DNA of 64,000 bases. Source: Motacilla alba alba (lineage: Eukaryota; Chordata; Aves; Passeriformes; Motacillidae). Location of the stretch: contig NC_052032.1 of the NCBI RefSeq assembly GCF_015832195.1, positions 8,066,618 through 8,130,617 of the forward strand, given 5' to 3'. The translations under genes and the position numbers were made by a program. The notes beneath the pieces were generated by a model that saw only the letters and a program-made list of their open reading frames with translations, had not been told where the DNA came from and searched no databases. Of the stretch, positions 33,650 through 43,849 are shown in pieces; within the stretch, counting starts at the first letter, position 1, and each line of letters starts with the position of its first letter.

Positions 33650-34165
33650 CCAGCCCTGTCCTGTCCTCATTCCATCCCTGCTTCGTCCTTGTCCCAGTCC
33701 TGCTCCAGCACTGCCTGGTCCCAGTCCCAGCCCTGTCCTGTCCCTGCCCCAACCCTTCTCCAGCCTTGTCCCAGCCCTGTCCCATCCTCGCCCCATCCCT
33801 ATCTCATCCCTGTTCCAATCCTGCTTCACCCTTGCCCCATCCCTGTTCCACCCATGCCCCAACCCTTCTCCATCCCCATCCCATCCCTGCCCCATCCCAG
33901 TCCCATCCTTGTCCCAACTCTGCCCCATCCCAGTCCCATCCCAGTTCCATCCCAGTCCCATCCCTGCCCTATCCCAGTCCCATCCCAGTTCCGTCCCAGT
34001 CCCATCCCTGCCCTATCCCAGTCCCATCCCAGTCCCATCCCAGTCCCATTCCAGTCCCATTCCAGTCCCATTCCAGTCCCATCCCAGTCCCATCCCTGTC
34101 CCATCCCAGTCCCATCCCTGCCCTATCCCAGTCCCATCCCTGTCCCATCCCAGTCCCCCCCCGCC
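33650..34165 (+). repeat. CCCAGTCCCATCC minisatellite
   Basis: About 500 bp of short C-rich units (CCCAGTCCCATCCC, CCCTGCCCTATCC, CCATTCCAGTCC). The purer 15-bp repeats lie at 33880-34160, and the 5' part is more diverged. Confidence 0.93.
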
Positions 34166-35039
34166 CGGGCCCTGTCCCGTCCCACGCGCTGCAGGTGACA
34201 GGGAGGTGGCAGGGCCGGGCTGGCCCGGCTGTCCGTCACCTCCTGCGTCCCCTCCCAGCCTGCCCGGCCCCTGGCTTCCCGGGCCGTTGCCTAATCCCGA
34301 AACTGGATCGTCCCGCCAGGCTCCGGTGGGTGAGGGAAGCGTGCTCTGGCCTGTCTGCTCCTGCTCCGGGATCGTTTCCCTCCTGCTGGCGAAGAACAGA
34401 ATTTCCTGCTGTCTGCAGGCTGGGGGTGGCTCCCCAAAGCCCCCCTGGATTAACCCCTGCCTGGAAGGCTCTGGTTGTTACGTGCTGAGAAATTCCCTTC
34501 TTTCCTTTTAGGGTGCCGCCTTCCCCTGCTGGACACTGCCCCCTCTTCCCTGCCTTCCCAAGCTCTCTGCCTGGCCCCTTTGGAAGAGGATCCATGACAG
34601 GAGATTCCTTCCAGCCCATGGAAGTGCCCCCCACGAGTTTCAAAGGCACAACAGCTCAGTGCAGCCAGTTTTAACTCCGATCTGACCCGGCCCCATGCCT
34701 CCAGGCACAAATCAGACTGTTCTGGGGACAGCAGAGACACTTGGGGTCCAACTCACGGCAGTGAAAGGATCAGCCCCGGTTCCAGAGCCATTTGGACACC
34801 CAGCCAGCTGTGGATTCACTGGGGTCTCACAGGGGATGCTCCCAGAGAAGAAAAATCTGTGGTGGGCTAAGTGCGAGGGTGAATTAGGGCCATCTGCCCA
34901 GGGCATCCTCACTCTGGGGTTGAGGAATTCCCCCTGGATTGCTTGGTTTTGTGTGGGCAGCCCACCCCAGCGTGCTTGCGGGGTCCTGGAGGCTCCCTGA
35001 GCCCCTCAGCCCGCAGACAAGGCCGGCAGCAGGCACAAT

Positions 35040-35300
35040 TTGTGGCTGGCTGTTTGCTGTTGTCACCCCAGCCGTTCCACCTGCCGAGGCAATAAAGATG
35101 AAAGCCAATAACGAGCAGCCAGCCATCGTTTGAGGGAAGGGGGGAAAGGCTGTAATTTACTGTGCCAGGGCTGCAGGGAGTCCATCTGAGGCCGGGTTAT
35201 TGACAGCCAGTCTATATGGGTTTGTTCCTCACGGTGCTTACGCGCGCTCGGAGCACTTGAGGGTGACATTTTTAAAATCTAAAAATATATAGCCGGGAGC
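35040..35300. promoter_or_regulatory. Candidate conserved noncoding element
   Basis: Low-repeat sequence with CCAATAACGAG, GGTTATTGACAGCC and TCTATATGGG, unlike the surrounding GC-rich text. Assigned on appearance only; conservation could not be tested. Confidence 0.25.
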
Positions 35301-36949
35301 AAACTTCCAGCAGCACGGAAGGGAGGGGAAGGATTTATGCCCAGAACGTTGTGAACTTTAAGGAAAGCGTGTTTGTGGAAAAGGATTTGAAGGAGAGGGG
35401 CGAGCTCCAGGCTCTGGCGCTGGCTGGGGGTGTCACTGGGGGCGCTGGGTTTTCTGAGGGACTCTATCCAGGGAGAACTCTTGTATCTTCCAGGAATGGG
35501 AATCAGGAATGCTGCTGAAGCCAGGGAAGGCACAGGCAGATCAGACAAAGGAACCAGGTGCTTTTGTACTGGCCTGGCTTGGCACCAGTGACCCAGGTTC
35601 CAGGGAGAGCCCCGGTGGGGTCTGTGCTCCCAGAGGGTCATTCCCAGGCAGGTGGGAGCTGATCCTGGGCTGATCCTGCCCCGTGGCTTTGTTCTGGAGC
35701 AGGCCAGCCCCAGGCTGAGGTGAGAGCTGTGTCCCCTCTGATCTGCTCCAGAGCTCAGGGCCACCCCACAGCTCTGTGGAAATAACGGGTTTAACCTCAA
35801 AGGAAGAGGATTTGGATTTTTTTTTTTCCCTGCCCTAAACAAGCTGTAACCTTGCTGAAAGCATCACTTTCTCTGGGACTTCAAGGACTTGATCCTGCAA
35901 ATCTGGGGACCCCCATGATGAAGAGATGTCACCAACTCTTTCCCGAGGAGATTCGATGCATCCTTCTCTTCCTGTGGGGGAGGGAGGAGGTGGATCCAGG
36001 AAACACAAGGAATGAGTAATGTCTCTCCTGCCTCTGCCAAGGGACCAGAACCAGCCCCACGAGCATCCCTGCTGCTTGTGAGAGCTCTGGGGTGTCAGCA
36101 GGGTTATGATTTATGGCAATCAATCCCTCAGCCTTATTTATAGCAGCTGCTCCATGTGGGATTTCACACATGAAGATTGGCTTGTTCTGTGGCCTCCCTC
36201 CTGCCAAAATCATCCCTGGGCCTCCCAACCTCCCTGGAGGCTTTTGTCTTGTCTCTCCCCTGCCCATGTGGGGAGCTGGCATTCCTGCCCCATCCCAGCC
36301 CACTTTTCCCATCCTTGTTCCTCTGTCAGGGCATGTTCTGACAGCCAGAGGTTTCCCGAGGTGGAGGAGGGTGAGGATTGCTGAGATGAGAGGGGAGCAC
36401 TGGGCTCTCCTTCCTAGCGAGAGTGTGGGCTGTATTTTCTTGATTAAAAATGGGATTTTCACCTCTGTGAAATATTCTTCTTGACTAGTCAAAATGTTTT
36501 CCTGCTTGCCAGCTGCTGTTGTCAGGGCCCTTTCCTACCCTGCTGGGATTTTGCCTGCTTGCCCTGCCGCTCGCGGGCCTCTCGGTGTCCATCCAGGCTG
36601 TCCCTGGTTTCCAGGACCTTGGGGCATTCCAGGAAAACTCTGTTTTCCTCTGGGAGCTTTGAAATGTACAGGTAGAATATTTTCAGATGCAACCCTGACA
36701 TTTCAGGAAACCCAGGCCGAAGGAGAGGAGCGAGCAGACAGGAATGAGCCCCTGATCCCGTGCCAGCAGACATGAGTGGGGGTCTGGGGGCTGTAATTAT
36801 GTTTTCCCTCTGATTAACTGGGAACGGGCACCTTGGAAACCCTTCTCCCTGCCACAAGAAGCGGTGGCAGAGAGGGAAAGCGCTGCAGGCCGTGTTCAAA
36901 GCTGAACCTGGTGCTCGGCTCAGCCCCGTTGATGGATGGAGCCCTGGGA

Positions 36950-37450
36950 CCCGCTGCCTGTAAGAGCCAAATCACTTACCTTGGAAATGCAAACCTTATG
37001 GAGAGGGAATCAATAATTTCTGGAGCCTGCCTCGTGCTGACACACGGCCCGAGTCCCTGGGAAAGGAACCCTTTGTTAATCTGCCTCCAGAGGCACACGC
37101 AGCTCCTATAAAAAGCTTCTGAAGTCAGTAACTAATTACAGGCTGCACGAGGCTCCAGTCTGTCACCCCCGACAGCTCAGGGGGAGCAGGGGCTGCTCTG
37201 CTGCTGCTGCTGCCCAGGATGATGGACGAGCTGCACCAGCTCCTGCCTGGGCTCTGAAAGAGGAAGAATTAATGGGCAAATAAATTACAAATCAATTATT
37301 AAACCTCAGCGGCGTGCGGGGCCCTGCTCAGCCCTGGTATCAAATATACATTTCTAATTAACTCAACAACTCTTGGCTAATGGGCACTGGATGCTGCCTG
37401 CTGCTAGAAATAGGGATTTTTGGCACGTGCTCTAAATTGAGTATTTTATG
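36950..37450. promoter_or_regulatory. Candidate conserved noncoding element
   Basis: Contains GTAACTAATTACAGGC, AATAAATTACAAATCAATTA and CATTTCTAATTAACTC, i.e. several homeodomain-type ATTA cores, in sequence without simple repeats. Assigned on appearance only. Confidence 0.3.
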
Positions 37451-38039
37451 TCTCCCTTCATGCCCGGTGACGCAGGGAGGCCACGAGCCCGTAAGGACCC
37501 TTTTGATGCACAGACAGCACGTGAGAGACCCCAAAGCTTCCCGCTGGGACTCAGCACAGCCCCGGGCAAGCTGCAGCGTGGTGCAGAACAAATCCAACGT
37601 GCCCTGAGGCATCCTCAGGCTCTCGGTGAGCCCTCAGATCCCCAGGGAAGAGGGAATCCAGGGTGTTCTCCTCCCATCCCTGCTTGCTGGGACTGTCTGT
37701 CAGCACTGGGAGCTCCTGCCATGAGAATCCCCACGGCCTGGGACCTGCCTGCAGTGCCTGGACAGATCCCAGGCCAGGAGTTCTTCCTGGAGCACGGAGA
37801 AAACCAGAGCACCTGGCAGATGGATGGCTGCACTCACACCCACCCCTGCTGTCCTCGGTGTCCCGCAGCTCTCGGGATGATTCCAGAACCGCTGCAAGGT
37901 GGGGCAGGGCTGAGAAGCCCCTCAGGGAATTTGGCTGCCACCAGGGTGAGGGCGGAGGGTGGTTTTTGTGCTGGAATGGGTGCTCAGGCCCCTCGGAGGA
38001 GCAGAACCTGGGAGGGACTCGGTGTGTGCAGCACGGCAA

Positions 38040-38220
38040 TATTTCTGCAGCTCACTAATCAATGATGGTTCTTAGACAAGCTCCCATCTGGCGCCTCTAT
38101 AAATCACTCTCTCCACTTATCAAGGCTGTCTTGTTTGCCTGACATGAGCTATAAGGAGGCTGCCTCTTAGGCTAATGTTAACTCAAGCACGCAGAACGGG
38201 ATTTATTTATGGAGTTCCAC
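38040..38220. promoter_or_regulatory. Candidate conserved noncoding element
   Basis: CTCACTAATCAATGATGG, CTTATCAAGGCTG and TATTTATGGAG words lie in low-repeat sequence. Assigned on appearance only. Confidence 0.25.
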
Positions 38221-38528
38221 AAAAGTGGTTTCTGAAGAGCCAAAATCTGGGTGCTGAGGGGATAACCAAGAGGCTGGGGACTGCTTCTGCCTGAGCACCA
38301 GCTCAGCACGGCCTGGCCTGGCAGCACACGGACCCAGAGATTGGGCAGGGCAAGTCTGTCCCTCTGGAGCTGTCCTCCATCCCTGGGGGACCCTGGGGGA
38401 CTCTGGGGACTGGCAGGACACCCGGGCAGCCAGCTGAAGGTGAGGACAAAGGCTCTGAGGGGGGACAGGGCAGAGAGAGGAGCTTTCCACCTGCCGGTGT
38501 GAGCAGAAAACAGCACGAGGGGAGAGTC

Positions 38529-38606
38529 CTGGGGGGGTGACACTGCCGTGATCCCTGGGGGGTGACACTGCCACATCCCCTGGGGGGTGACACTGCCACG
38601 TCCCTG
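38529..38606 (+). repeat. Three tandem copies of a 26-bp GGGGGTGACACTGCC unit
   Basis: CTGGGGGGTGACACTGCC recurs three times with endings GTGATCC, ACATCCC and ACGTCC. Confidence 0.9.
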
Positions 38607-40045
38607 GTCACGGGCCGGAGGGAGCCAAGGCCAGCCCGGAGCGGGGCTGGGGCTGGGTTTGTCGCACACCTGAGCTGCTCCCGGCTCCCTCCCTGGCTCT
38701 GGCTCTCTTGCTCCCCCCAGTGCGCTCACCCGGCTCTGGAGCATCGCCTGCTCCTCCACTCGACCCCAGGATGTTTCCTCCAGCCGCGAGGAAATTCCTC
38801 TTTTCCCAGAGTCCCCCTCCTGCTCTCCAAACCCAAATTTTCAGCTCGAGAATCGCTTTTTCTGCTCTCGTTTTTTTCCTCCAGGTGTGTACATCCCCAT
38901 TTTTCCTGCTCTGAACCATCCGTGGTACAGGAGCAGCCTCCTCATCCGTGGCTCTGTCTCTTGGCTCCTTTTCAGTTGCATCACTCAGGATATTCCACTT
39001 CATTTTATCAAAACACTGCTCTGTTTGCAGATTGGCTTCTGCTTGAGAGCTCCAAAATTTGCCATTCCTCTCCTATTCATGCACACCCAGCTCTTTCCCA
39101 CTGGTGAGGTTTTACCATTCCAGCTGTGGGGTTTTGCCCAAATTCCCTCTACTCTGCTGAGAGATTTCATTTTGCTGCCTGGTGCTGCAGAGAGCTCCTC
39201 TCCCACACTTTGGTTCCAATATCCTTGAAACCAGGAGCGCGTGTAGGGGTTCTGTGCTGAATAAAGACAATTTTCCTTTTTTTTCCCATGGGAAAAACCC
39301 AACCCTGAAAGGAAAATCCAGCACATCAGCTTGGGAACCTCCCTGGGCCTGCCGCATTCCCGGGATTTGCATGATCTGAAAGGGATAAGCTTATGGAAAC
39401 CAGGGTTAGGAAGCAGGATCAGAAGGCAGGGGGATGGACAGGTTTCTCAGGAAGCCTCAGGAAGTTCCCGATGACCACCGAGTGGGAAGATCCTTTCCAT
39501 ATTTTAGAATAGCTATTTTTACCTTTTCAATCTATAAAAAACTCCCCCTGGTCTTTTTGAATTGATTGCTGAAATCATCATTAAAGCTCATAAATGATGC
39601 GTTGAATTGAGCAGTCGAGATCCTGAAAAATTTGTTTTAGCTGTTCAAAATTCATATTTTGAGCAGCATCTTGCCAAGAGTAATCAATTACAAACTACTG
39701 TAGCTGCTTTTACAAGGCAAGTGTCTTATCATTTACCAAGTCACCCTTTATTCATTTTTTTTTTCAAGAAATACCTCAAAATATAAAAACTGGTAATGGA
39801 TCTCGTTATGCATCTCAAAACTCCCTTCCCAGTGCCAACAAGTCCCAGCTTGCCCCCATCAAAGCAGGTTTGGGGCGGGTGGGGGGAAGGCTGTGGCTTG
39901 TTAACCTGACATCACGGGAGGAAGGAAGACTTTAAATCCGGCTCGGCAGGTCAAGAACGGGAAGGAATTCCCTCAGTTCTGGTGCTCTGCTCCTGCCCCT
40001 GGTGGGGAAGGGGTTGCTGTGAAAGCCCAGCTTGCAAACGGCGGG
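38607..40045. other. Intergenic stretch, no gene recognised
   Basis: No exon or RNA gene seen. The 39460-39840 part is strongly AT-rich and repeat-poor (separate entry). Confidence 0.55.
39460..39840. promoter_or_regulatory. Strongest candidate conserved noncoding element
   Basis: About 380 bp of AT-rich, non-repetitive sequence in a GC-rich neighbourhood. Words include TTGAATTGATTGCTG, ATCATTAAAGCTCATAAATG, GTAATCAATTACAAAC and ACTGGTAATGGATC. This composition is typical of vertebrate developmental enhancers, but I cannot test conservation or activity. Confidence 0.35.
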
Positions 40046-40047
40046 GT

Positions 40048-40135
40048 CTGGGGTTTTGAGGGGCTCCCTCGGGGTTTTGTGGGGCTCCCTCGGGGTTTTG
40101 AGGGATCCCCTTGGGGTTTTTGGGGATCCCTCGTC
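40048..40135 (+). repeat. Four-copy 26-bp GGTTTTGAGGGGCTCCCTCG repeat
   Basis: GGGGTTTTG followed by AGGGGCTCCCTC recurs about four times with G/T and A/G variants. Confidence 0.85.
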
Positions 40136-40236
40136 CCGGGATCCCACGGATCCGTTCCCCGGCCGTTCGGGATTTTGGGGGCTGCGATGTCCCCGCGCCC
40201 CCACCGGGTGGCGCCCGAACCCCGCGCATCGCCAGC

Positions 40237-40250
40237 GTCTCCATGGCAAC
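40237..40250. promoter_or_regulatory. RFX-type X-box candidate
   Basis: GTCTCCATGGCAAC is a near-palindromic match to the RFX X-box (two half-sites around CATG). It sits in a short CpG-rich stretch (40130-40265) just before a large satellite. Function is not shown. Confidence 0.4.
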
Positions 40251-40275
40251 GGCCGGCCGTGGGTACCGCCCTGGC

Positions 40276-40378
40276 ATCCGCATCCCGCATCCCGCATCCC
40301 GCATCCGCATCCCGCATCCCGCATCCTGCATCCCGCATCCTGCATCCCGCATCCGCATCCCGCATCCGCATCCCGCAT

Positions 40379-40414
<36 letters not shown>

Positions 40415-41105
40415 GCATCCGCATCCTGCATCCCGCATCCTGCATCCCGCATCCTGCATCCCGCATCCCGCATCTGCATCCGCATCCTGCATCCCGCATC
40501 CGCATCTCCACCCCCATCTCAAACCCCACATCCTCATCCCATATCCCGCATCTCGCATCCCACAATGCCCATCCTGCGTCCCAACTTCCTCATCCCGCCC
40601 CTCCACATGCCTCATCCCCCATCCTGCATCCCAACTTCCAACTTCCCTCATTCCCCATCCTGCATCCCAACTTCCCCCTTCCCTCATCACCCATCCTGGA
40701 TCCCACATCCCCCATGCCTCATCCTCATCCCATATCCCGCATCTCGCATCCCCCTGTGCCCATCCTGCATCCCAACTTCCTCATCCTTTATCCCCCATCC
40801 CTTATCCTGCATCCCACATCCCCCATCCCACCCCCCACATCCCTCATCCCCCATCCTGGATCCGAACTTCCCCCTTCCCACATCCTCCATCCCATATCCT
40901 CATTCCATATCCCGCATCTTGCATCCCCCTGTGCCCATCCTGCATCCCAATTTCCTCATCCCGCCCCCCACATCCCTCATCCTGCATCCCAACTTCCCCT
41001 TCCCGCATCCCCCTTCCCGCATCCCTTATCCTCCATCCCCCTTCCTGCATCCCCCATCCCGCCCCCTCATTCCCCATCCTGCATCCCGCATTCCCCATCC
41101 CCGGG
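40276..41105 (+). repeat. GCATCCC/GCATCC satellite with longer higher-order units
   Basis: The first 230 bp alternate 7-bp CATCCCG and 6-bp CATCCG units. The rest consists of longer variants such as CATCCTGCATCCCAACTTCC and CCCCTGTGCCCATCCTGCAT that recur at about 180 bp spacing (around 40565, 40756 and 40932). A 658-codon open frame spanning it is not a gene. Confidence 0.95.
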
Positions 41106-41216
41106 GTTCCAAAAGGTCCTCCCCGGCTCTGGCTGTCCCCAGATGTGGCGGCTGGCTGTGCCCAGGGCACGTCCTGGAGCTCAGCACGCCTCGCTCAGCT
41201 CCTCCTGGGCCCTGCA

Positions 41217-41727
41217 GAGGCCGGGGCCGCTGGCAGCGGGGTCGGGGTGGGATGAGGGGAGGGTCCAGCCGGATCCCCGTGTCCCCAGAGAGGCTGGAGC
41301 CGCTGGCAGCGGGGTCGGGGTGGGATGAGGGGAGGGTCCAGCCGGATCCCCGTGTCCCCAGAGAGGCCGGGGCCACTCGCAGCGGGGTCGGGGTGGGACG
41401 AGGGGAGGGTCCAGCCGGATCCCCGTGTCCCCAGAGAGGCTGGAGCCGCTGGCAGCGGGGTCGGGGTGGGATGAGGGAGGGTCCAGCCGGATCCCCGTGT
41501 CCCCAGAGAGGCTGGAGCCGCTGGCAGCGGGGTCGGGGTGGGATGAGGGGAGGGTCCAGCCGGGTCCCTGTGTCCCCAGAGAGGCCGGGGCCGCTGGCAG
41601 CGGGGTCGGGGTGGGATGAGGGGAGGGTCCAGCCGGGTCCCTGTGTCCCCAGAGAGGCCGGGGCCACTCGCAGCGGGGTCGGGGTGGGACGAGGGGAGGG
41701 TCCAGCCAGATCCCCGTGTCCCCGCTG
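41217..41727 (+). repeat. 73-bp minisatellite, seven copies, each with a quadruplex-type motif
   Basis: Units start at about 41217, 41290, 41363, 41436, 41508, 41581 and 41654. Each contains CGGGGTCGGGGTGGGATGAG followed by GGGAGGG, and CCGGATCCCCGTGTCCCCAG. Copies differ at GCTGGCAG versus ACTCGCAG and GGATCCCC versus GGTCCCTG. Confidence 0.95.
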
Positions 41728-42522
41728 CCCCTCCCAGCACTCCCCTGCTCTGCCCGGGGAGCTCCCACTGCCACGTGGCCTCCTCCACTCCAGCATCCTG
41801 CTCTGGGCCTCGCTCTGCCTCTTGTCCTCCTTCTTTTTTTTCCTCAGGAAACATCTGGAAGCTGAGGGAGAAGCATTAAAAGGGGGGAGGGGGGAAGAAA
41901 AGAAAAGAAGAGGAAAAAAAAAAGCAAAGGGGGAGGGGATCTCGGGAGCACCATATGATTTCACTTTCCTAAGACAACTGCAATTATGCCTTTGAGGCTT
42001 TACCAGTCACTGTAGATTCAAACCATGCTGGATGATGTCAGTGGGAAAATATGAAGGCCCTACTGGCTGCTCAAGAAAAAAAGGGGAAAAAAATAGAGAA
42101 AAAGCTCCTTTTCTGGCATTTTATTTCCCATTCTGAATCAGAAGAAGGGTGTTGTCCAGACGGATTTCTTCTTTATTGCTTGCCTGGGCTTGGTTGGGTC
42201 TTGCTGATCCTGTGGGAAGGGGGAATGCCTCCTGGATCCCTCCAAATGATCTCCTCTGTCCCGCTGCTGTCTGGGTCTGCCACGAGTCCCAGCATCCTGC
42301 AGGACAGCGCTGGGAATGGATTTCTCCCTGCTCAGACACATCCCAGGCTGGGCTCCTCTGCTCATCCTGAGCAGGGCCCGGTGATTTTTGGAAGTTGGTG
42401 AATGGGATGAGCAGGAGATGTCGATCCCAGCGGAGCAGCCATGAGAATTCCTGAGCTCAGGCAGCTTCCAGCTAACCTGCCTGCCTGGCACGGGGCAGTC
42501 TGGGGAGTTTGGGAGGAGCTGA
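41728..42522. other. Intergenic stretch, no gene recognised
   Basis: Holds a purine-rich A/G tract at about 41880-41935 and single-copy sequence; no exon or RNA gene seen. Confidence 0.55.
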
Positions 42523-43168
42523 ATCCATGAGGAACTGGCACTGCTGGGAATCCATGGGAAACTGGCACAGCTGGGAATCCATGGGGAAACTGGCACTGCT
42601 GGGAATCCATGGGGAAACTGGCACTGCTGGGAATCCATGGGGAGCTGGCACTGCTGGGAATCCATGGGGAGCTGGCACTGCTGGGAATCCATGGGGAGCC
42701 TGGCACTGCTGGGAATCCATGGGAAACTGGGATTGCTGGGGATCCATGGGGAGCCTGGCACTGCTGGGAATCCATGGGGAGCTGGCACTGCTGGGAATCC
42801 ATGGGAAACTGGCACTGCTGGGAATCCATGGGGAGCTGGCACTGCTGGGAATCCATGGGAAACTGGCACTGCTGGGAATCCATGGGGAGCTGGCACTGCT
42901 GGGAATCCATGGGGAGCCTGGCACTGCTGGGAATCCATGGGGAGCTGGCACTGCTGGGAATCCATGGGAAACTGGCACTGCTGGGAATCCATGGGGAACT
43001 GGCACTGCTGGGAATCCATGGGGAGCCTGGGACTGCTGGGAATCCATGGGAAACTGGCACTGCTGGGAATCCATGGGAAACTGGCACAGCTGGGAATCCA
43101 TGGGGAGCTGGCACTGCTGGGGATCCATGGGGAGCTGGCACTGCTGGGAATCCATGGGGAGCCTGGCA
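42523..43168 (+). repeat. 26- to 28-bp minisatellite, about 24 copies
   Basis: The unit reads ACTGGCACTGCTGGGAATCC followed by ATGGGG, with GAGC/GAAAC length variants. Almost every copy holds CCATGG. Alternation of two variant types (CATGGGAAACTGG and CATGGGGAGCTGG) in 42780-42900 suggests pairs were duplicated together. Confidence 0.95.
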
Positions 43169-43524
43169 TTGCGGAGCCAGAGCCAGCCCAGGAAGGGTTT
43201 GCCAAAAGCTGATCTCCACACCTGCTGGAAACACCAAAGCCACAGGTGTTCCTGGAAAGCAAAAGCAGCCGGGCTGCAAGGGTGGACACAGGGACAGATG
43301 TGGGATTGGGCAAAGGCAAACCCAAAAACCTCTGGGATGGAGTTAGGGATGTGAGGAGCGCCCTTGGGTGGGGAGCTGAGGAACAAGGGCTCCTGCAGAG
43401 GAGGATGAGCCCAGCAGCTGGGTGTGCTCGTGGTGGAAGCTCAGGCTGACCTTGCAGAGCCCTCAGAAGCAGGAGGAGAGCTCAGCTCAGCAGGTGACTC
43501 TGGAGCACGACAATCACAGAGACA
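43169..43524. other. Intergenic stretch, no gene recognised
   Basis: Single-copy sequence; nothing identified. Confidence 0.5.
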
Positions 43525-43849
43525 GAGAGAAACTCTGGAAATGCATTTTTAATCCTGTTTAAAGATGATCTGGGGCATGAAACCATGTGCTGAGGGCTCC
43601 TCTAGGCTAAATCAGAGAGTCAGAGCATCAAGGAATACCCTCAGCTGGAAGGGACACCCCAACAATCCCACCCTGTGCCTCAGAGCTCCTTGAATTCTGC
43701 AGCCTCTGTGCTGTGCCCATTCCCTGGGGATCCACGGGATGCAGAGAGGCTGTCTGCATCCTCCAGCTGGGGCAAGGCAGGAGAGGAAAGGTTTGAGTTT
43801 GTCCAGTATTTGCCAGAGCAGACGTGGTTCCAGGCCTCACTGGGATCAA
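43525..43849. repeat. 325-bp duplicated block, copy A (contains antisense CR1-derived text)
   Basis: It matches 45641-45964 with about eight differences. The middle (GGAATACCCTCAGCTGGAAG, then CTGTGCCCATTCCCTGGGGA) resembles an antisense CR1 tail, but the shared first 85 bp does not. The pair is therefore a duplication of a locus, not two insertions. Confidence 0.9.

Larger units (their letters stand above)
34166..38528. other. Intergenic stretch, no gene recognised
   Basis: Mixed GC sequence without exons or RNA genes that I can identify. Three sub-blocks (35040-35300, 36950-37450, 38040-38220) are AT-richer, free of repeats and dense in TAAT, CAATTA and TATAAA words; see separate entries. 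Confidence 0.55.

Noticed and set aside
40019..41995. 658-codon plus-strand open frame and similar long frames nearby
   Set aside because: It follows the CATCCCG satellite and the 73-bp minisatellite. The predicted peptide is only a repeat (HPASRIPHPAS) and frames are open on both strands.
42138..43386. 395- and 305-codon minus-strand frames with HGFPAVPAP repeats
   Set aside because: Translation of the 26-28-bp minisatellite in all frames; no start context, splice signal or domain.
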